A stretch of 64,000 bases of DNA from Oceanospirillaceae bacterium (GCA_024640955.1 JAHEDZ010000018.1:29347-93346); one strand, 5' to 3'; positions 9,178 through 18,486 are shown, numbered from the stretch's first letter. Translations and numbers: made by a program. The notes: generated from the letters alone by a model not told the origin.

Positions 9178-9474
9178 ATGACGAAGTCTGAGTTGATTGA
9201 ACAACTAATAGATAAACACCCTGAGTTATCGGTCAAAGATGTTGAGTTGGCCGTGAAGATAATGCTGGAGCATATGACTGAGACCCTGTCTGAGGGTGAG
9301 CGGATTGAGATTCGCGGCTTTGGTAGCTTCTCTTTGCACTACCGAGCACCTCGCGTGGGACGCAATCCGAAAACCGGTGAATCGGTCTCCCTGCCAGCCA
9401 AATTTGTTCCACATTTTAAACCAGGCAAAGAGCTGCGCGAACAGGTTAACGATAGCCTCAAGCACGAGCGATAA
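9178..9474 (+). CDS. ihfB: integration host factor subunit beta
   Basis: IhfB (98 aa) pairs with IhfA to bend DNA sharply at specific sites in replication, recombination and sigma-54 promoter control. The sequence begins [10 protein letters not shown] and has the DNABII core [11 protein letters not shown] and the DNA-inserting arm [13 protein letters not shown] chose the ATG at 9178, with GGAG 8 bp upstream, rather than an in-frame GTG two codons earlier. The position after rpsA is standard. The partner ihfA is outside this window. Confidence 0.97.
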   Translation: MTKSELIEQLIDKHPELSVKDVELAVKIMLEHMTETLSEGERIEIRGFGSFSLHYRAPRVGRNPKTGESVSLPAKFVPHFKPGKELREQVNDSLKHER

Positions 9475-9495
9475 GCCCACCTAGAAGGTAGCAGT

Positions 9496-9786
9496 GTGCG
9501 CAAGATTAAATTGATTCTAACTCTAGCCGCTGGCCTCTTGGTGCTGCTTCTTGGCGTGCTATTTACTATCCATAATACTGACAAGGTGAGCATCGATCTG
9601 ATCTGGATTCAGCTGCCCGAGGCGAGCCTGTCCATCTGGCTAATCGGTTTCTTCGCGGCGGGTACCCTTCTGGGTATGCTTCTCACCAGCACGCGATCTA
9701 TTTTTTTAAGTGCACGCCTGAGTAGCACTAACCGCAAACAGCGCAGAACGGAAGAGCAGCTCAAGCGACTGCAGCAGCCCAACTAA
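9496..9786 (+). CDS. lapA: LapA family inner-membrane protein (YciS)
   Basis: This 96-aa protein has two membrane segments (about residues 5-22 and 43-66) and a basic cytoplasmic tail with a short coiled coil (RKQRRTEEQLKRLQ). It matches LapA/YciS, which works with LapB in assembling and controlling lipopolysaccharide synthesis at the inner membrane. The GTG start follows an AAGGT box. lapB begins 18 bp later, so the two form a pair as in E. coli. Confidence 0.92.
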   Translation: MRKIKLILTLAAGLLVLLLGVLFTIHNTDKVSIDLIWIQLPEASLSIWLIGFFAAGTLLGMLLTSTRSIFLSARLSSTNRKQRRTEEQLKRLQQPN

Positions 9787-9804
9787 GCGCACAATCTACC
9801 ATCG

Positions 9805-10977
9805 ATGGACAATACACTCCTACTTCTGATCCTTCTCCTGGTCGCTGTTTCGGCGGGATGGGGTGTGGCTCGTTGGCAGCAAGCCCGTCAATCGAAGAAC
9901 TCCCTGCCAGATGCCTATTTGAGCGGTCTTGATTATCTGATCGATAACCGCACTGAGGAGGCGATCGAGAGCTTTATCGAGGCGTTAGAGGTGAACTCCG
10001 ATACGCTCTCGGCTCATATTGCGTTGGCTAAACTGTTGCGGCGTAAGGGCGATGTGGATCGTGCCGTGCGGATCCATGAAATGTTGTTATCCCGGCCAGG
10101 ATTGAGTCAATTTGATCGTCAGCGTGTCAATTTGGCCCTTGCTCTAGACTACCATGCGCTGGGCTTGCTTGATCGCTCTGAGGAGTCACTTAACACCTTG
10201 TTGGACGAGGCCAAGGATTCAAAATTGCGGGTGCGAGCGTTACGACTGTTGATTCGACTCTATGAGCAGGAAGCTGAATGGCAGGCCGCCCTAGATGTGG
10301 CGCAGCAGTTGCCAAGTGCAGAGCGCGAACTGTTGAAAGTCGAGTTGTCCCACTACCTCTGTGAGCGTGCCGGGCAGTTGATGGCAGAGGGCGAGGCTGA
10401 GGGCGCGCGGCAAAGACTCGAACATGCGTTATCAGAGGATGCTGCTTGTGTGCGCGCTAACCTTACGTTGGCGCGAATACTCCAGCAGCAGTCACAATGG
10501 CGCGCCTCAATTCAAGCCTTGCAACAGGTGGCGCAACAAGATCCACAATTCATCCCCGAAACTCTGCGTGGTCTGCGCCGTGCCTACGAAGCTTGTGAGG
10601 ATGAGGCCGGCTTTCGCGATTGCTTGATTAGGCTGCAAGAGGCCCACCCCTCAACCAGTACAATGTTGGCTCTGGCTGAGCAGAAGCGCGATCGAGAGGG
10701 TGTCTTGAGTGCCGGTCTCCTTATTACTGAGGCCTTAAAGTCTCGCCCGTCGGTTAGGGGTTTTAATCGCCTCATCGACATGCATCTGGAGTATGGATCC
10801 TCGAGTGCCCGTGAGAGTTTGATGAGCCTGCGCTCGTTGACTCAGCAGTTGGAGATCTCTAAGCCCATCTACCGTTGTGGTCAATGTGGTTTCGCAGGCC
10901 GCAATCTGGTGTGGCAGTGTCCAAGCTGCCGCCAATGGGGTAGTATTCGACCGATTTTTGGACTTGAGGGAGAGTAG
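9805..10977 (+). CDS. lapB: LapB (YciM), TPR and rubredoxin-like LPS assembly regulator
   Basis: LapB (390 aa) is anchored by one N-terminal membrane helix (residues 4-20), with cytoplasmic TPR repeats through the middle. It ends in a rubredoxin-like zinc/iron ribbon with two CxxC pairs ([10 protein letters not shown] and CPSCRQWG). In E. coli it promotes FtsH-dependent degradation of LpxC and so limits lipid A synthesis; lpxC is also in this window, at 52260. The motif order and length fit the family well. Its last codons run up to pyrF, 7 bp downstream. Confidence 0.96.
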   Translation: MDNTLLLLILLLVAVSAGWGVARWQQARQSKNSLPDAYLSGLDYLIDNRTEEAIESFIEALEVNSDTLSAHIALAKLLRRKGDVDRAVRIHEMLLSRPGLSQFDRQRVNLALALDYHALGLLDRSEESLNTLLDEAKDSKLRVRALRLLIRLYEQEAEWQAALDVAQQLPSAERELLKVELSHYLCERAGQLMAEGEAEGARQRLEHALSEDAACVRANLTLARILQQQSQWRASIQALQQVAQQDPQFIPETLRGLRRAYEACEDEAGFRDCLIRLQEAHPSTSTMLALAEQKRDREGVLSAGLLITEALKSRPSVRGFNRLIDMHLEYGSSSARESLMSLRSLTQQLEISKPIYRCGQCGFAGRNLVWQCPSCRQWGSIRPIFGLEGE

Positions 10978-10984
10978 TATCGCC

Positions 10985-11701
10985 ATGACCGACAATAAGC
11001 GCATTCTGGTTGCTCTGGATTACCCGACCGAGGAGCAGGCGATGGCGATGGCTCAGCAGCTCGACCCTGAAGTCTGCCGAGTTAAAGTCGGCAAAGAGCT
11101 CTTTACTCGCTGTGGCCCTGTCATCGTAGAGTCTTTACACGGACTCGGTTTCGAGCTTTTTCTTGATCTCAAGTTCCACGATATTCCCAACACAGTTGCC
11201 AAAGCTTGCGCTGCCGCGGCGGAGCTTGGTGTCTGGATGGTCAATGTCCACGCCAGCGGTGGCCGCCGGATGATGGAGGCTGCCCGCGAGGCTGTAGAGA
11301 AGAGCAGTTTGGGCGATCAGCGCACAAAATTGATAGCGGTTACCGTGCTAACCAGTATGGAGCGCTCGGATCTGCGAGAAATTGGACTGGATATAGACCC
11401 GCTTGATCAAGTTAAGCGTTTGGCTGCGTTGACGCAGAGCTCTGGCTTGGATGGTGTTGTCTGTTCTGCCCAAGAGGCGAGTGCGTTGCGCGCCCAGGCA
11501 GGTGAAGGGTTTGAACTGATTACTCCAGGGATACGGCCAACCAATGCCGAAAAGGGTGATCAACGTCGTGTCATGACACCCGCTGAAGCAATAGCTGCGG
11601 GTAGTACCTATTTAGTAGTCGGTCGCCCCATAACGGGTGCTACAGACCCCGCTGCTTCGGCTGCGGCGATTCAGGCAGAGGTCAGCACCGCTCTGCGATA
11701 A
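10985..11701 (+). CDS. pyrF: orotidine 5'-phosphate decarboxylase
   Basis: PyrF (238 aa) decarboxylates OMP to UMP, the last step of de novo pyrimidine synthesis. The start ATG at 10985 gives [14 protein letters not shown]. The catalytic Lys/Asp array is visible as [12 protein letters not shown], and the phosphate-binding motif as [12 protein letters not shown] near the C-terminus. A longer upstream in-frame reading begins inside lapB and was not used. lapB-pyrF is a common pairing in these bacteria. Confidence 0.97.
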   Translation: MTDNKRILVALDYPTEEQAMAMAQQLDPEVCRVKVGKELFTRCGPVIVESLHGLGFELFLDLKFHDIPNTVAKACAAAAELGVWMVNVHASGGRRMMEAAREAVEKSSLGDQRTKLIAVTVLTSMERSDLREIGLDIDPLDQVKRLAALTQSSGLDGVVCSAQEASALRAQAGEGFELITPGIRPTNAEKGDQRRVMTPAEAIAAGSTYLVVGRPITGATDPAASAAAIQAEVSTALR

Positions 11702-11755
11702 GCGAGATTGCACCTGGTTCTAGGAAAATTTCTGTAACTATTTTTAGCATTAGTT

Positions 11756-11784
11756 CTGGCACTGGCCTCAGGCTGGTCTATAGT
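11756..11784 (+). promoter_or_regulatory. sigma-70-type promoter for the comEA-like gene
   Basis: CTGGCA (-35, 11756-11761), a 17-bp spacer and TATAGT (-10, 11779-11784) lie 61 bp before the start codon of the comEA-like gene. Spacing is ideal and the -10 differs from consensus at one base. Predicted from sequence only. Confidence 0.55.
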
Positions 11785-11844
11785 GAAAGCAGCGACGCAA
11801 GGAGTGTGTCGCTAAATCACAAAGACTACATGGAGGTAGTTATC

Positions 11845-12156
11845 ATGAAACTTCTTACTTCACATCTCTCTCTGTTAAAAAAAGCTGTTGCTGGTGCGCT
11901 TCTAGCGCTTTCATCTCAGGTGTTTGCTGGCTTTCCTGTCGATATCAACTCGGCCAGCGCTGCAGAGCTAGCCGAAGCACTCGATGGCGTTGGTATGAGT
12001 AAGGCAGCTGCGATAGTCGAGTACCGCGAGGAGTTTGGCCCCTTTATGGAGCCGTCTGAGTTGGTTGCAGTTCGCGGGATTGGGCTGGTCACCCTCGAGA
12101 AAAATCGCGACTTTATCCTGCTGACTTCAGATCCTGAGTTAGTTGCGACCGAGTAA
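11845..12156 (+). CDS. secreted ComEA-type helix-hairpin-helix DNA-binding protein
   Basis: With the ATG at 11845 (TGGAGG box 8-9 bp upstream) the product has 103 aa. It has a Sec signal peptide (basic start, hydrophobic core, SSQVFA cleavage site) and one (HhH)2 domain: VDINSASAAELAEALDGVGMSKAAAIVEYREEFG-type sequence followed by VRGIGLVTLEKN. This is the small ComEA/YbaV class. In competent bacteria such proteins bind incoming DNA in the periplasm; type IV pilus genes lie at the other end of this window. An in-frame reading starting 13 codons earlier has no good ribosome site. A promoter precedes it and a terminator follows, so it is a single-gene unit. Confidence 0.85.
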   Translation: MKLLTSHLSLLKKAVAGALLALSSQVFAGFPVDINSASAAELAEALDGVGMSKAAAIVEYREEFGPFMEPSELVAVRGIGLVTLEKNRDFILLTSDPELVATE

Positions 12157-12183
12157 TCTGTAACTCCAGCAGTAATCGAGTTT

Positions 12184-12214
12184 GGGCGACCTTGTGATGA
12201 GGCCGCCCTTTTTT
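12184..12214 (+). terminator. intrinsic terminator after the comEA-like gene
   Basis: GGGCGACC and GGCCGCCC pair (one mismatch) around a 9-nt loop and run into six T. The A-rich sequence is on the far side, so it may also help end the convergent AEC transporter transcript. Confidence 0.8.
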
Positions 12215-12217
12215 ACT

Positions 12218-13117
12218 TTAGATGATAAAAAACAGCGTGACCGGAACTATGATCAGGCTCGTCATATTTCCGATCAGTACGATCGATGCTACTGAGAGCG
12301 GTTCGAGGTTGTAGCGCTCGGCGACCAGATAGTTGAGCACGGCGGGTGGCATCGCAGAGAAGAGAATCAGATAAGCCGTGAACTCTGTTGATAGGTCAAA
12401 AGTGATCGCAAAGGGAATTGCGAAGAGTAGGCTCGTCAGCGGCGACAGAACTGCACCATAGGCACCGATGCGCCAGTTAGACAGATCGATACCCTTCATG
12501 CGTACCCCGAGTGCAAACAGCATCAACGGAATAGAAATATCGCCGAGCATGCGCAGCGGAAGTTCAATAAATTCTGGGAAGGGCAGCTTCAGCAGATTCC
12601 AAATTAGTCCCAGCAGCGTTGCCAGAATCATTGGGTTTAGTAGTGTCTTGCTTGGTGAGGCTGAGCCACTAACAATATAGGAGCCCAGCGTGAAATGCAG
12701 GGTATTGCTGACAAGGAACATCGCCATCATTGCAGCGAGGCCCAATTCACCAAAGGCGAGTAGAGCAAGCGGTAGCCCCAGGTTGCCACAATTATTGAAC
12801 ATCATAGGCGGTACAAAGGTTTTGGTGCCCAAGCCGAGTGCCCGCGCTATGGGTAGGGCGATCAGGCCAGAGCCAAGTACTGTAACTAAAGCGCCAGCCG
12901 AGAGCATGGCATAGGTGGAGAGATCAAAGCTCTCTGAAGCCATAACCGCAAAGATAAGTGCCGGTAGGAAGATGTCCATATTGAGCCGGTTGGGAATCCG
13001 CATATCCGTTTCGTACTTTCGTGCGTATAGAAAACCGATAACGACGATAACCGCGAGCGGAAAAACCGTCAGGAATACGCGTTCTAGGAGTGGGTATAGC
13101 TCAGGAGAGTTGGACAT
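12218..13117 (-). CDS. AEC family (auxin efflux carrier-like) membrane transporter
   Basis: The 299-aa protein is almost wholly hydrophobic, with about nine to ten membrane segments. It fits the AEC/BASS-like carrier fold: FNNCGNLGLPLALLAFG in the middle and SAMPPAVLNYLVAERY near the C-terminus are the usual crossover motifs. Bacterial members move organic acids such as malate or malonate, but the substrate here cannot be read from sequence. It is transcribed away from the neighbouring GntR gene, and the two start codons are about 100 bp apart, so they may share a control region. Confidence 0.87.
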   Translation of the reverse strand: MSNSPELYPLLERVFLTVFPLAVIVVIGFLYARKYETDMRIPNRLNMDIFLPALIFAVMASESFDLSTYAMLSAGALVTVLGSGLIALPIARALGLGTKTFVPPMMFNNCGNLGLPLALLAFGELGLAAMMAMFLVSNTLHFTLGSYIVSGSASPSKTLLNPMILATLLGLIWNLLKLPFPEFIELPLRMLGDISIPLMLFALGVRMKGIDLSNWRIGAYGAVLSPLTSLLFAIPFAITFDLSTEFTAYLILFSAMPPAVLNYLVAERYNLEPLSVASIVLIGNMTSLIIVPVTLFFII

Positions 13118-13221
13118 CGGTGTGTGGTCTGTCTAGTTCAGCCGGGACAAGATGCGCGCAGGATACGCAAGATTCTACTAGGTGGGAAGCTTGTGCCGTT
13201 TCAAATTACGGGAGTAACAAG

Positions 13222-13584
13222 GTGGAAGAGCACAGCAGATTGGTACAAGAGATACGAACGGTGCTGCAGACAAAAGAGCCAGGTGAGCGTCTGCCGAGTG
13301 AACGTGCGCTGGCGCAGGAGTATGATGTGTCCCGCGCCAGTATCAAGCGCGCTATCTTGCAGTTGATCGCTGAGGGGGTGGTGGACCATCAGGCCGGGCA
13401 CTGTCCGCGTGTGGCTATTGCGCAAGAGTCACCGATGGCGCTGGAGCGTCTGATGAAGATGGAGCCTGGTGTGAGGGCTGACCTGTCCGAATTTGTCGAG
13501 AGGTTATCTAGCATTGAGCAGGGGCAATATCCGGCTTCGATTACGGCCCTTCTACAGCGACTCGAGCAACTGTCCCACCCCTAA
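13222..13584 (+). CDS. short GntR-type transcriptional regulator without a full effector domain
   Basis: From the GTG at 13222 (GGGAG 7 bp upstream) the product has 120 aa. Residues 4-70 form a GntR winged helix (GERLPSERALAQEYDVSRASIKRAILQL-type sequence, then a wing with AGHCPRVA). The roughly 50 residues after it are helical and resemble only the first part of a FadR/PdhR FCD ligand domain. Full-length family members have 220-250 aa. I see no downstream in-frame or frameshifted continuation. The gene lies 240 bp upstream of aceE, where enterobacteria carry pdhR, so a role in pyruvate dehydrogenase control is a fair guess. A longer in-frame start at 13090 overlaps the divergent gene and lacks a good ribosome site. 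Confidence 0.75.
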   Translation: MEEHSRLVQEIRTVLQTKEPGERLPSERALAQEYDVSRASIKRAILQLIAEGVVDHQAGHCPRVAIAQESPMALERLMKMEPGVRADLSEFVERLSSIEQGQYPASITALLQRLEQLSHP

Positions 13585-13597
13585 TGTGGAGTTTTAA

Positions 13598-13640
13598 TAA
13601 CTCAAAGAGTTAAGCTTATTTTTCCACGTAGTGAAACTAC
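13598..13640. promoter_or_regulatory. two palindromes upstream of aceE, candidate operators
   Basis: TAACTCAAAGAGTTA (13598-13612) and GTAGTGAAACTAC (13628-13640) are perfect inverted repeats, each centred on a 3-bp spacer and 29 bp apart centre to centre. A third, looser one (GTAG-N5-CTAC) is at 13712-13724, and GGCGTTTTAACGCC lies at 13745-13758. The symmetry fits a dimeric winged-helix regulator such as the GntR protein just upstream. Regulator and function are inferred. Confidence 0.4.
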
Positions 13641-13823
13641 AGTTATGGCGCTATTCTTTTAACATTGTCGCAAATTTTTCTCTTTTCTCTGGACTAAAGT
13701 TGAAGTCAGGTGTAGTGTCGCTACTACTTATTCTCACCACGAGAGGCGTTTTAACGCCCGAAAAAAAGATTCAACGAACTCAGACTGGTCGTCGATGATC
13801 TCGGCGCATAATGGAGATTGCTG

Positions 13824-16481
13824 GTGCAAGACTTAACAAACGACATCGATCCGATTGAAACGGACGAATGGTTGCAAGCACTCGAATCTGTTGCCAAAAG
13901 CGACGGTAACGAGCGCGCGAAGTACATCCTTTCCAAGCTTGGCCACAAAGCGGCTGAGATGGGCGTAGATAGCAGCTTTGTGCTGACTACCCCGTACAAA
14001 AATACTATTCCCCCAAAAGATGAACCGCCCCTTCCAGGCGACCTATTTATGGAGCGTCGCATCCGCTCTTTTGTCCGCTGGAACGCGATGGCGATGGTTA
14101 TGCGTGCTAACGACAACGATGAGGGGCTCGGCGGCCACATATCATCATTCTCATCCTCAGCGACTCTTTATGATATTGGCTTCAACCACTTTTTCCGTGG
14201 TAATGAGGGTGAGCAGGATGCAGATATGGTCTTCTTCCAAGGGCACATCTCTCCGGGTATCTATGCTCGTGCCTACCTTGAAGGCCGTCTGACTGAAGAG
14301 CAGCTCGATAACTTCCGCCGTGAAGTGGATGGCAACGGACTCTCCTCTTACCCACACCCTTGGTTGATGCCTGATTTCTGGCAGTTCCCGACTGTATCTA
14401 TGGGTCTGGGCCCGATTCAGGCGATCTATCAGGCGCATGTAATGCGTTACCTCTCTGCGCGAGACCTTGTTAAGCGCGGCGACCGAAAAGTTTGGGCGTT
14501 CCTAGGCGACGGTGAGTGTGATGAGCCAGAATCACTCGGTGCAATTTCACTCGCAGGCCGTGAAGGTCTGGAGAACCTGATCTTCGTTATTAACTGTAAC
14601 CTGCAGCGCCTTGATGGCCCTGTGCGTGGTAACGGTAAGATCGTGCAGGAGCTCGAAGGTGTATTCCACGGTGCTGGCTGGAACGTTGTTAAGTGTCTCT
14701 GGGGTCGTCATTGGGATCCGCTGTTTGAACGCGATACTCAAGGCTTGCTGCAGAAGCGCATGGACGAAGTGGTTGACGGTGAACTGCAGAACATGAAGGC
14801 GAACGGTGGTGCTTACACCCGTGAGCACTTCTTTGGTAAGTACCCAGAGCTGCTTGAGATGGTTAAGGATATGTCTGATGACGACATCATGAACCTTAAT
14901 CGTGGCGGCCACGATCCGTACAAAGTTTACGCTGCATTCAAAGCGGCTGTAGAGCACAAAGGTCAGCCAACTGTAATCCTGGCACAGACTGTAAAAGGTT
15001 ACGGCACAGGTAAGTCTGGCGAAGCGAAGAACGACACTCACTCAATGAAGAAAGTGGGCGTTGATGACCTAAAAGATTTCCGTGATCGTTTCAACATCCC
15101 GGTTGAAGATGACAAGCTCAAAGAGGTGCCTTACTACCGTCCCGCACCAGACTCACCAGAGATGAAGTACATGTTCGACGCGCGCAAGCGTCTTGGTGGC
15201 TTCTACCCTGTACGTCGTACTGAGTGCGAGAAACTCGAGACACCAGCGCTTGAGGCTTTTGCGGGTCAGCTCAAATCAAGCGGTGAACGCTCTCTGTCAA
15301 CACAGATGTCATTGAACCGCGTGTTGAGCGTAATCGTTAAAGATAAGCAGATGGGTGAACGTGTAGTACCTATCGTGCCAGACGAAGCACGTACTTTCGG
15401 TATGGAAGGTATGTTCCGCCAGCTCGGTATCTACTCATCGGGCGGTCAGAAGTACACCCCTGTCGATGCTGACCAGATCATGTTCTACAAAGAGTCTAAG
15501 AACGGTCAGATTCTTGAAGAGGGTATCAACGAGTCCGGTGCATTCTCCGCATGGCTTGCTTGTGCGACTTCGTACTCGAACAACAACTGCACCATGGTGC
15601 CGTTTTACATCTTCTACTCTATGTTCGGCTTCCAGCGCGTAATGGACCTGACTTGGGCTGCGGGTGACTCGCAGGCGCGTGGCTTCCTGATTGGCGCGAC
15701 TTCAGGTCGTACTACGCTCAACGGTGAAGGTCTGCAGCACCAGGATGGTCACAGCCACCTGATGGCGCAGATGATTCCGAACTGTGTCTCTTACGATCCA
15801 ACTTACGGCTACGAAGTAGCGGTTATCGTGCAGGACGGTATGCGTCGCATGTACCAGGAGCAGGAGAACAAGTTCTACTACATCACGACTCTTAACGAGA
15901 ACTACCAGCACCCAGAGATGCCTCAGGGCGCTGAAGAGGGCATCGTTAAGGGTATGTACCTGTTGAAGGAAGGTAAGAAAGCTGACCTGAAAGTTCAGCT
16001 CTTCGGTTGTGGTTCCATTCTGCGCGAAGTTGAAGCCGGTGCTGAGATTCTGCGCGAAGAGTTCGGCATCGAGTCCGACATCTGGAGCACCACCTCTATC
16101 AACGAGTTGAAGCGCGATGCTATGGAAGTATCTCGTTGGAACCTACTGCACCCAGAAGAGGAGCCGCGCGAGTCTTACCTCGAGCAGTGTCTGAAAGGTC
16201 GCGAGGGTCCAGTTATCGCTTCAACAGACTACATGCGCATGTACGCTGATCAGCTACGTGAATACATTCCACGCCGTTACAAGGTGCTAGGTACCGACGG
16301 TTTTGGCCGCTCAGATACGCGCACTAAACTGCGTAGCTTCTTCGAGGTCGATCGTCATTACGTCGCCGTTGCAGCGCTTAAAGCACTGCAGGAAGAGGGC
16401 AAGCTCAAGGCTTCTGTTGTTGCTCAAGCAATTGCGAAGTTCAACATTAACCCCGAAAAAGCAGCGCCTTGGACGCTCTGA
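13824..16481 (+). CDS. aceE: pyruvate dehydrogenase E1 component, homodimeric type
   Basis: AceE (885 aa) is the thiamine-diphosphate E1 enzyme that decarboxylates pyruvate and acetylates the lipoyl groups of AceF. I chose GTG at 13824 (MQDLTNDIDPIETDEW) because GGAG lies 8 bp upstream; a TTG two codons earlier is too close to that site. The ThDP motif GDGECDEPES with downstream NCNLQRLDGPV, and the HSMKKVG region, are all present. The AceE-type homodimer is the enterobacterial/pseudomonad form, not the alpha2beta2 form. aceF follows after 37 bp. No gene for the E3 subunit (lpd) is in the window. Confidence 0.98.
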   Translation: MQDLTNDIDPIETDEWLQALESVAKSDGNERAKYILSKLGHKAAEMGVDSSFVLTTPYKNTIPPKDEPPLPGDLFMERRIRSFVRWNAMAMVMRANDNDEGLGGHISSFSSSATLYDIGFNHFFRGNEGEQDADMVFFQGHISPGIYARAYLEGRLTEEQLDNFRREVDGNGLSSYPHPWLMPDFWQFPTVSMGLGPIQAIYQAHVMRYLSARDLVKRGDRKVWAFLGDGECDEPESLGAISLAGREGLENLIFVINCNLQRLDGPVRGNGKIVQELEGVFHGAGWNVVKCLWGRHWDPLFERDTQGLLQKRMDEVVDGELQNMKANGGAYTREHFFGKYPELLEMVKDMSDDDIMNLNRGGHDPYKVYAAFKAAVEHKGQPTVILAQTVKGYGTGKSGEAKNDTHSMKKVGVDDLKDFRDRFNIPVEDDKLKEVPYYRPAPDSPEMKYMFDARKRLGGFYPVRRTECEKLETPALEAFAGQLKSSGERSLSTQMSLNRVLSVIVKDKQMGERVVPIVPDEARTFGMEGMFRQLGIYSSGGQKYTPVDADQIMFYKESKNGQILEEGINESGAFSAWLACATSYSNNNCTMVPFYIFYSMFGFQRVMDLTWAAGDSQARGFLIGATSGRTTLNGEGLQHQDGHSHLMAQMIPNCVSYDPTYGYEVAVIVQDGMRRMYQEQENKFYYITTLNENYQHPEMPQGAEEGIVKGMYLLKEGKKADLKVQLFGCGSILREVEAGAEILREEFGIESDIWSTTSINELKRDAMEVSRWNLLHPEEEPRESYLEQCLKGREGPVIASTDYMRMYADQLREYIPRRYKVLGTDGFGRSDTRTKLRSFFEVDRHYVAVAALKALQEEGKLKASVVAQAIAKFNINPEKAAPWTL

Positions 16482-16518
16482 TTCGGCTAACTAATCACAT
16501 CCCGAAAGGAGATTATTT

Positions 16519-18486
16519 GTGAGCACTATTAAAGTTAGCATCCCGGATCTGAGCGGAGCTGAGAACGTCGACGTAATCGAAGTTCTGGTAAAGCCAGGTG
16601 ACGTTGTATCCGAGGGTGACAGCATTATTGCACTGGAGACCGATAAGGCCTCTATGGAAGTACCTGCCGAGCAGGGCGGTACTATTGTTTCAATCGCCGT
16701 GAAAGAGGGTGATCAGGTCAACGAAGGCGACCTGCTGATGGAGCTTGAAGTAGGCGGTGCTACTGAAGTGCCTTCTGCCGAAGTGGCTCCAGCGCCTGCG
16801 GTTGCTGACGCGGCGCCTGCTGCACCTGCCGCTGCTGAAGCTGCTCCGGTGGCAGCACCAGCTGCGAGCGCGGTAGAGCAAGTGATGGTGCCTGACCTTA
16901 GCGGTGCTGAAGATGTTGATGTCATTGAAGTATTGGTTAAGGTTGGCGATACCATTGCAGAGGGCGATAGCCTGATCGCATTGGAAACTGACAAAGCCTC
17001 TATGGAGGTGCCTGCACCTAAGGGCGGTGTGGTCAAAGCGGTTCATATTAGTGAGGGCGGTAAGGTTAACGAAGGTGACCTGTTGCTTGATCTCGAAGTG
17101 GCCGGCGCGGCCCCTGCAGCAGCACCTGTCGCAGCAGCACCTGCATCTGAGTCGGCCCCGGTTGCTGCGCCTGCGGCAGCACCAGTGTCTGGTGGCATCG
17201 AAAACGTCCTTATACCTGATCTCAGCGGTGCGACTGATGTCGATGTTATTGAGGTACTGGTTAAGGATGGCGACACCATCGCAGAGGGCGACAGCCTGAT
17301 TGCGTTGGAGACCGACAAAGCCTCTATGGAAGTTCCTGCGCCGAAAGGCGGTGTCGTGAAGTCGATGAAGATCAAAGAGGGCGATAAGGTCAACGAGGGA
17401 GACCTGTTGCTGGAACTTGAAGTGGTTGGCGCGGCACCTGCTGCGGCACCTTCTACGGCTCTGGCAGTTGCAGCACCAGCAGCGGCAGCGCCTGCCGCGC
17501 CAGCTCCGGCTGCAGCGCCTGCTAAAGCAGCGCCGAGCACTGATCTGGTGGCTCTGGAGCAGAAAAACCGTTCTGTGCATGCAGGTCCGGCGGTTCGTGC
17601 GATTGCCCGCGAATTTGGGGTAGACCTAACATTGGTTAGTGGTTCTGGCCGCAAGGGTCGTATCGTCAAAGATGACGTTCAGGCCTACGTTAAAGGCGCG
17701 TTGAAGAAACTGGCTGAAGCGCCGGCCGGCGGTGCTGTTACCGGTGGTTCAGGTATCCCTGCAATTCCTGCAGTAGATTTCAGTAAGTTCGGCGAGATCG
17801 AGAAGGTTAAGCTCAGTAAGATCGATAAGATCACCCGTGACAACATGTCGCGTTGCTGGCTCAACATTCCGCACGTGACTCAGTTTGATGATGCCGACAT
17901 CACTGAGTTGGAAGCCTTCCGTAAAGAGATGAAGGATGAAGCAGCGAAGCAGGGCGTTAAGCTCACTCCACTGCCATTCCTGATTAAGGCAGCGGCTGTC
18001 TGTCTGTCACGTCACCAGAAGTTTAACGCTTCACTCGACGCTGACGGCGAGCATATCGTTTACAAGAAGTATGTAAACATCGGTATTGCTGTGGATACTC
18101 CAAACGGTCTGATGGTTCCTGTGATCAAGGACGCTGATAAGAAGAGCATCTACGAACTCTCGAACGAAACGATTGAACTTGCAGGCAAAGCGAAAGATCG
18201 CAAGCTCAAGCCAAACGAGATGCAGGGTGCATGTTTCACCATTTCAAGCCTTGGCGGCATTGGTGGTACAGGCTTTACGCCTATCGTTAACGCTCCGGAG
18301 GTTGCGATACTTGGTGTTTCTAAAGCGGATATCAAACCGCGTTGGAACGGCAAGGAGTTTGAACCACGCCTGATGTTGCCACTCTGTCTGTCGTACGATC
18401 ACCGTGCAATTAATGGCGGTGACGCAGGTCGCTTCTTGACGGAGATGAATGGACTGCTTAGCGATGTACGTCGTCTGCTGCTGTAA
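16519..18486 (+). CDS. aceF: pyruvate dehydrogenase E2, dihydrolipoyl acetyltransferase with three lipoyl domains
   Basis: AceF (655 aa) forms the core of the complex and transfers acetyl groups to CoA. Three lipoyl domains carry the lysine in ETDKASMEVP at K43, K159 and K267. They are joined by Ala/Pro-rich swinging linkers. A peripheral-subunit-binding domain (about 352-390) and the catalytic CAT domain (about 420-655) follow, with the active-site motif DHRAINGGDAG at 627-637. The GTG start has an AAAGGAG box. A strong terminator follows the stop, so aceE-aceF is a two-gene unit. Three lipoyl domains match the E. coli arrangement; many pseudomonads have two. Confidence 0.98.
   Translation: MSTIKVSIPDLSGAENVDVIEVLVKPGDVVSEGDSIIALETDKASMEVPAEQGGTIVSIAVKEGDQVNEGDLLMELEVGGATEVPSAEVAPAPAVADAAPAAPAAAEAAPVAAPAASAVEQVMVPDLSGAEDVDVIEVLVKVGDTIAEGDSLIALETDKASMEVPAPKGGVVKAVHISEGGKVNEGDLLLDLEVAGAAPAAAPVAAAPASESAPVAAPAAAPVSGGIENVLIPDLSGATDVDVIEVLVKDGDTIAEGDSLIALETDKASMEVPAPKGGVVKSMKIKEGDKVNEGDLLLELEVVGAAPAAAPSTALAVAAPAAAAPAAPAPAAAPAKAAPSTDLVALEQKNRSVHAGPAVRAIAREFGVDLTLVSGSGRKGRIVKDDVQAYVKGALKKLAEAPAGGAVTGGSGIPAIPAVDFSKFGEIEKVKLSKIDKITRDNMSRCWLNIPHVTQFDDADITELEAFRKEMKDEAAKQGVKLTPLPFLIKAAAVCLSRHQKFNASLDADGEHIVYKKYVNIGIAVDTPNGLMVPVIKDADKKSIYELSNETIELAGKAKDRKLKPNEMQGACFTISSLGGIGGTGFTPIVNAPEVAILGVSKADIKPRWNGKEFEPRLMLPLCLSYDHRAINGGDAGRFLTEMNGLLSDVRRLLL
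16522..17427 (+). repeat. triplicated lipoyl-domain coding repeat within aceF
   Basis: Three tandem units (about 16522-16758, 16879-17103 and 17203-17427) encode near-identical lipoyl domains, separated by Ala/Pro-rich linkers. Units 2 and 3 are closest to each other in DNA and protein, for example identical stretches around GDTIAEGDSLIALETDKA, which suggests recent duplication or gene conversion. The repeats create long spurious open frames on the minus strand. Confidence 0.85.

Noticed and set aside
16690..17669. Long minus-strand frames (up to 296 codons)
   Set aside because: They are shadows of the Ala/Pro-rich and lipoyl repeats of aceF; composition is Arg/Cys- or Thr/Ser-rich with no motif and no ribosome site.
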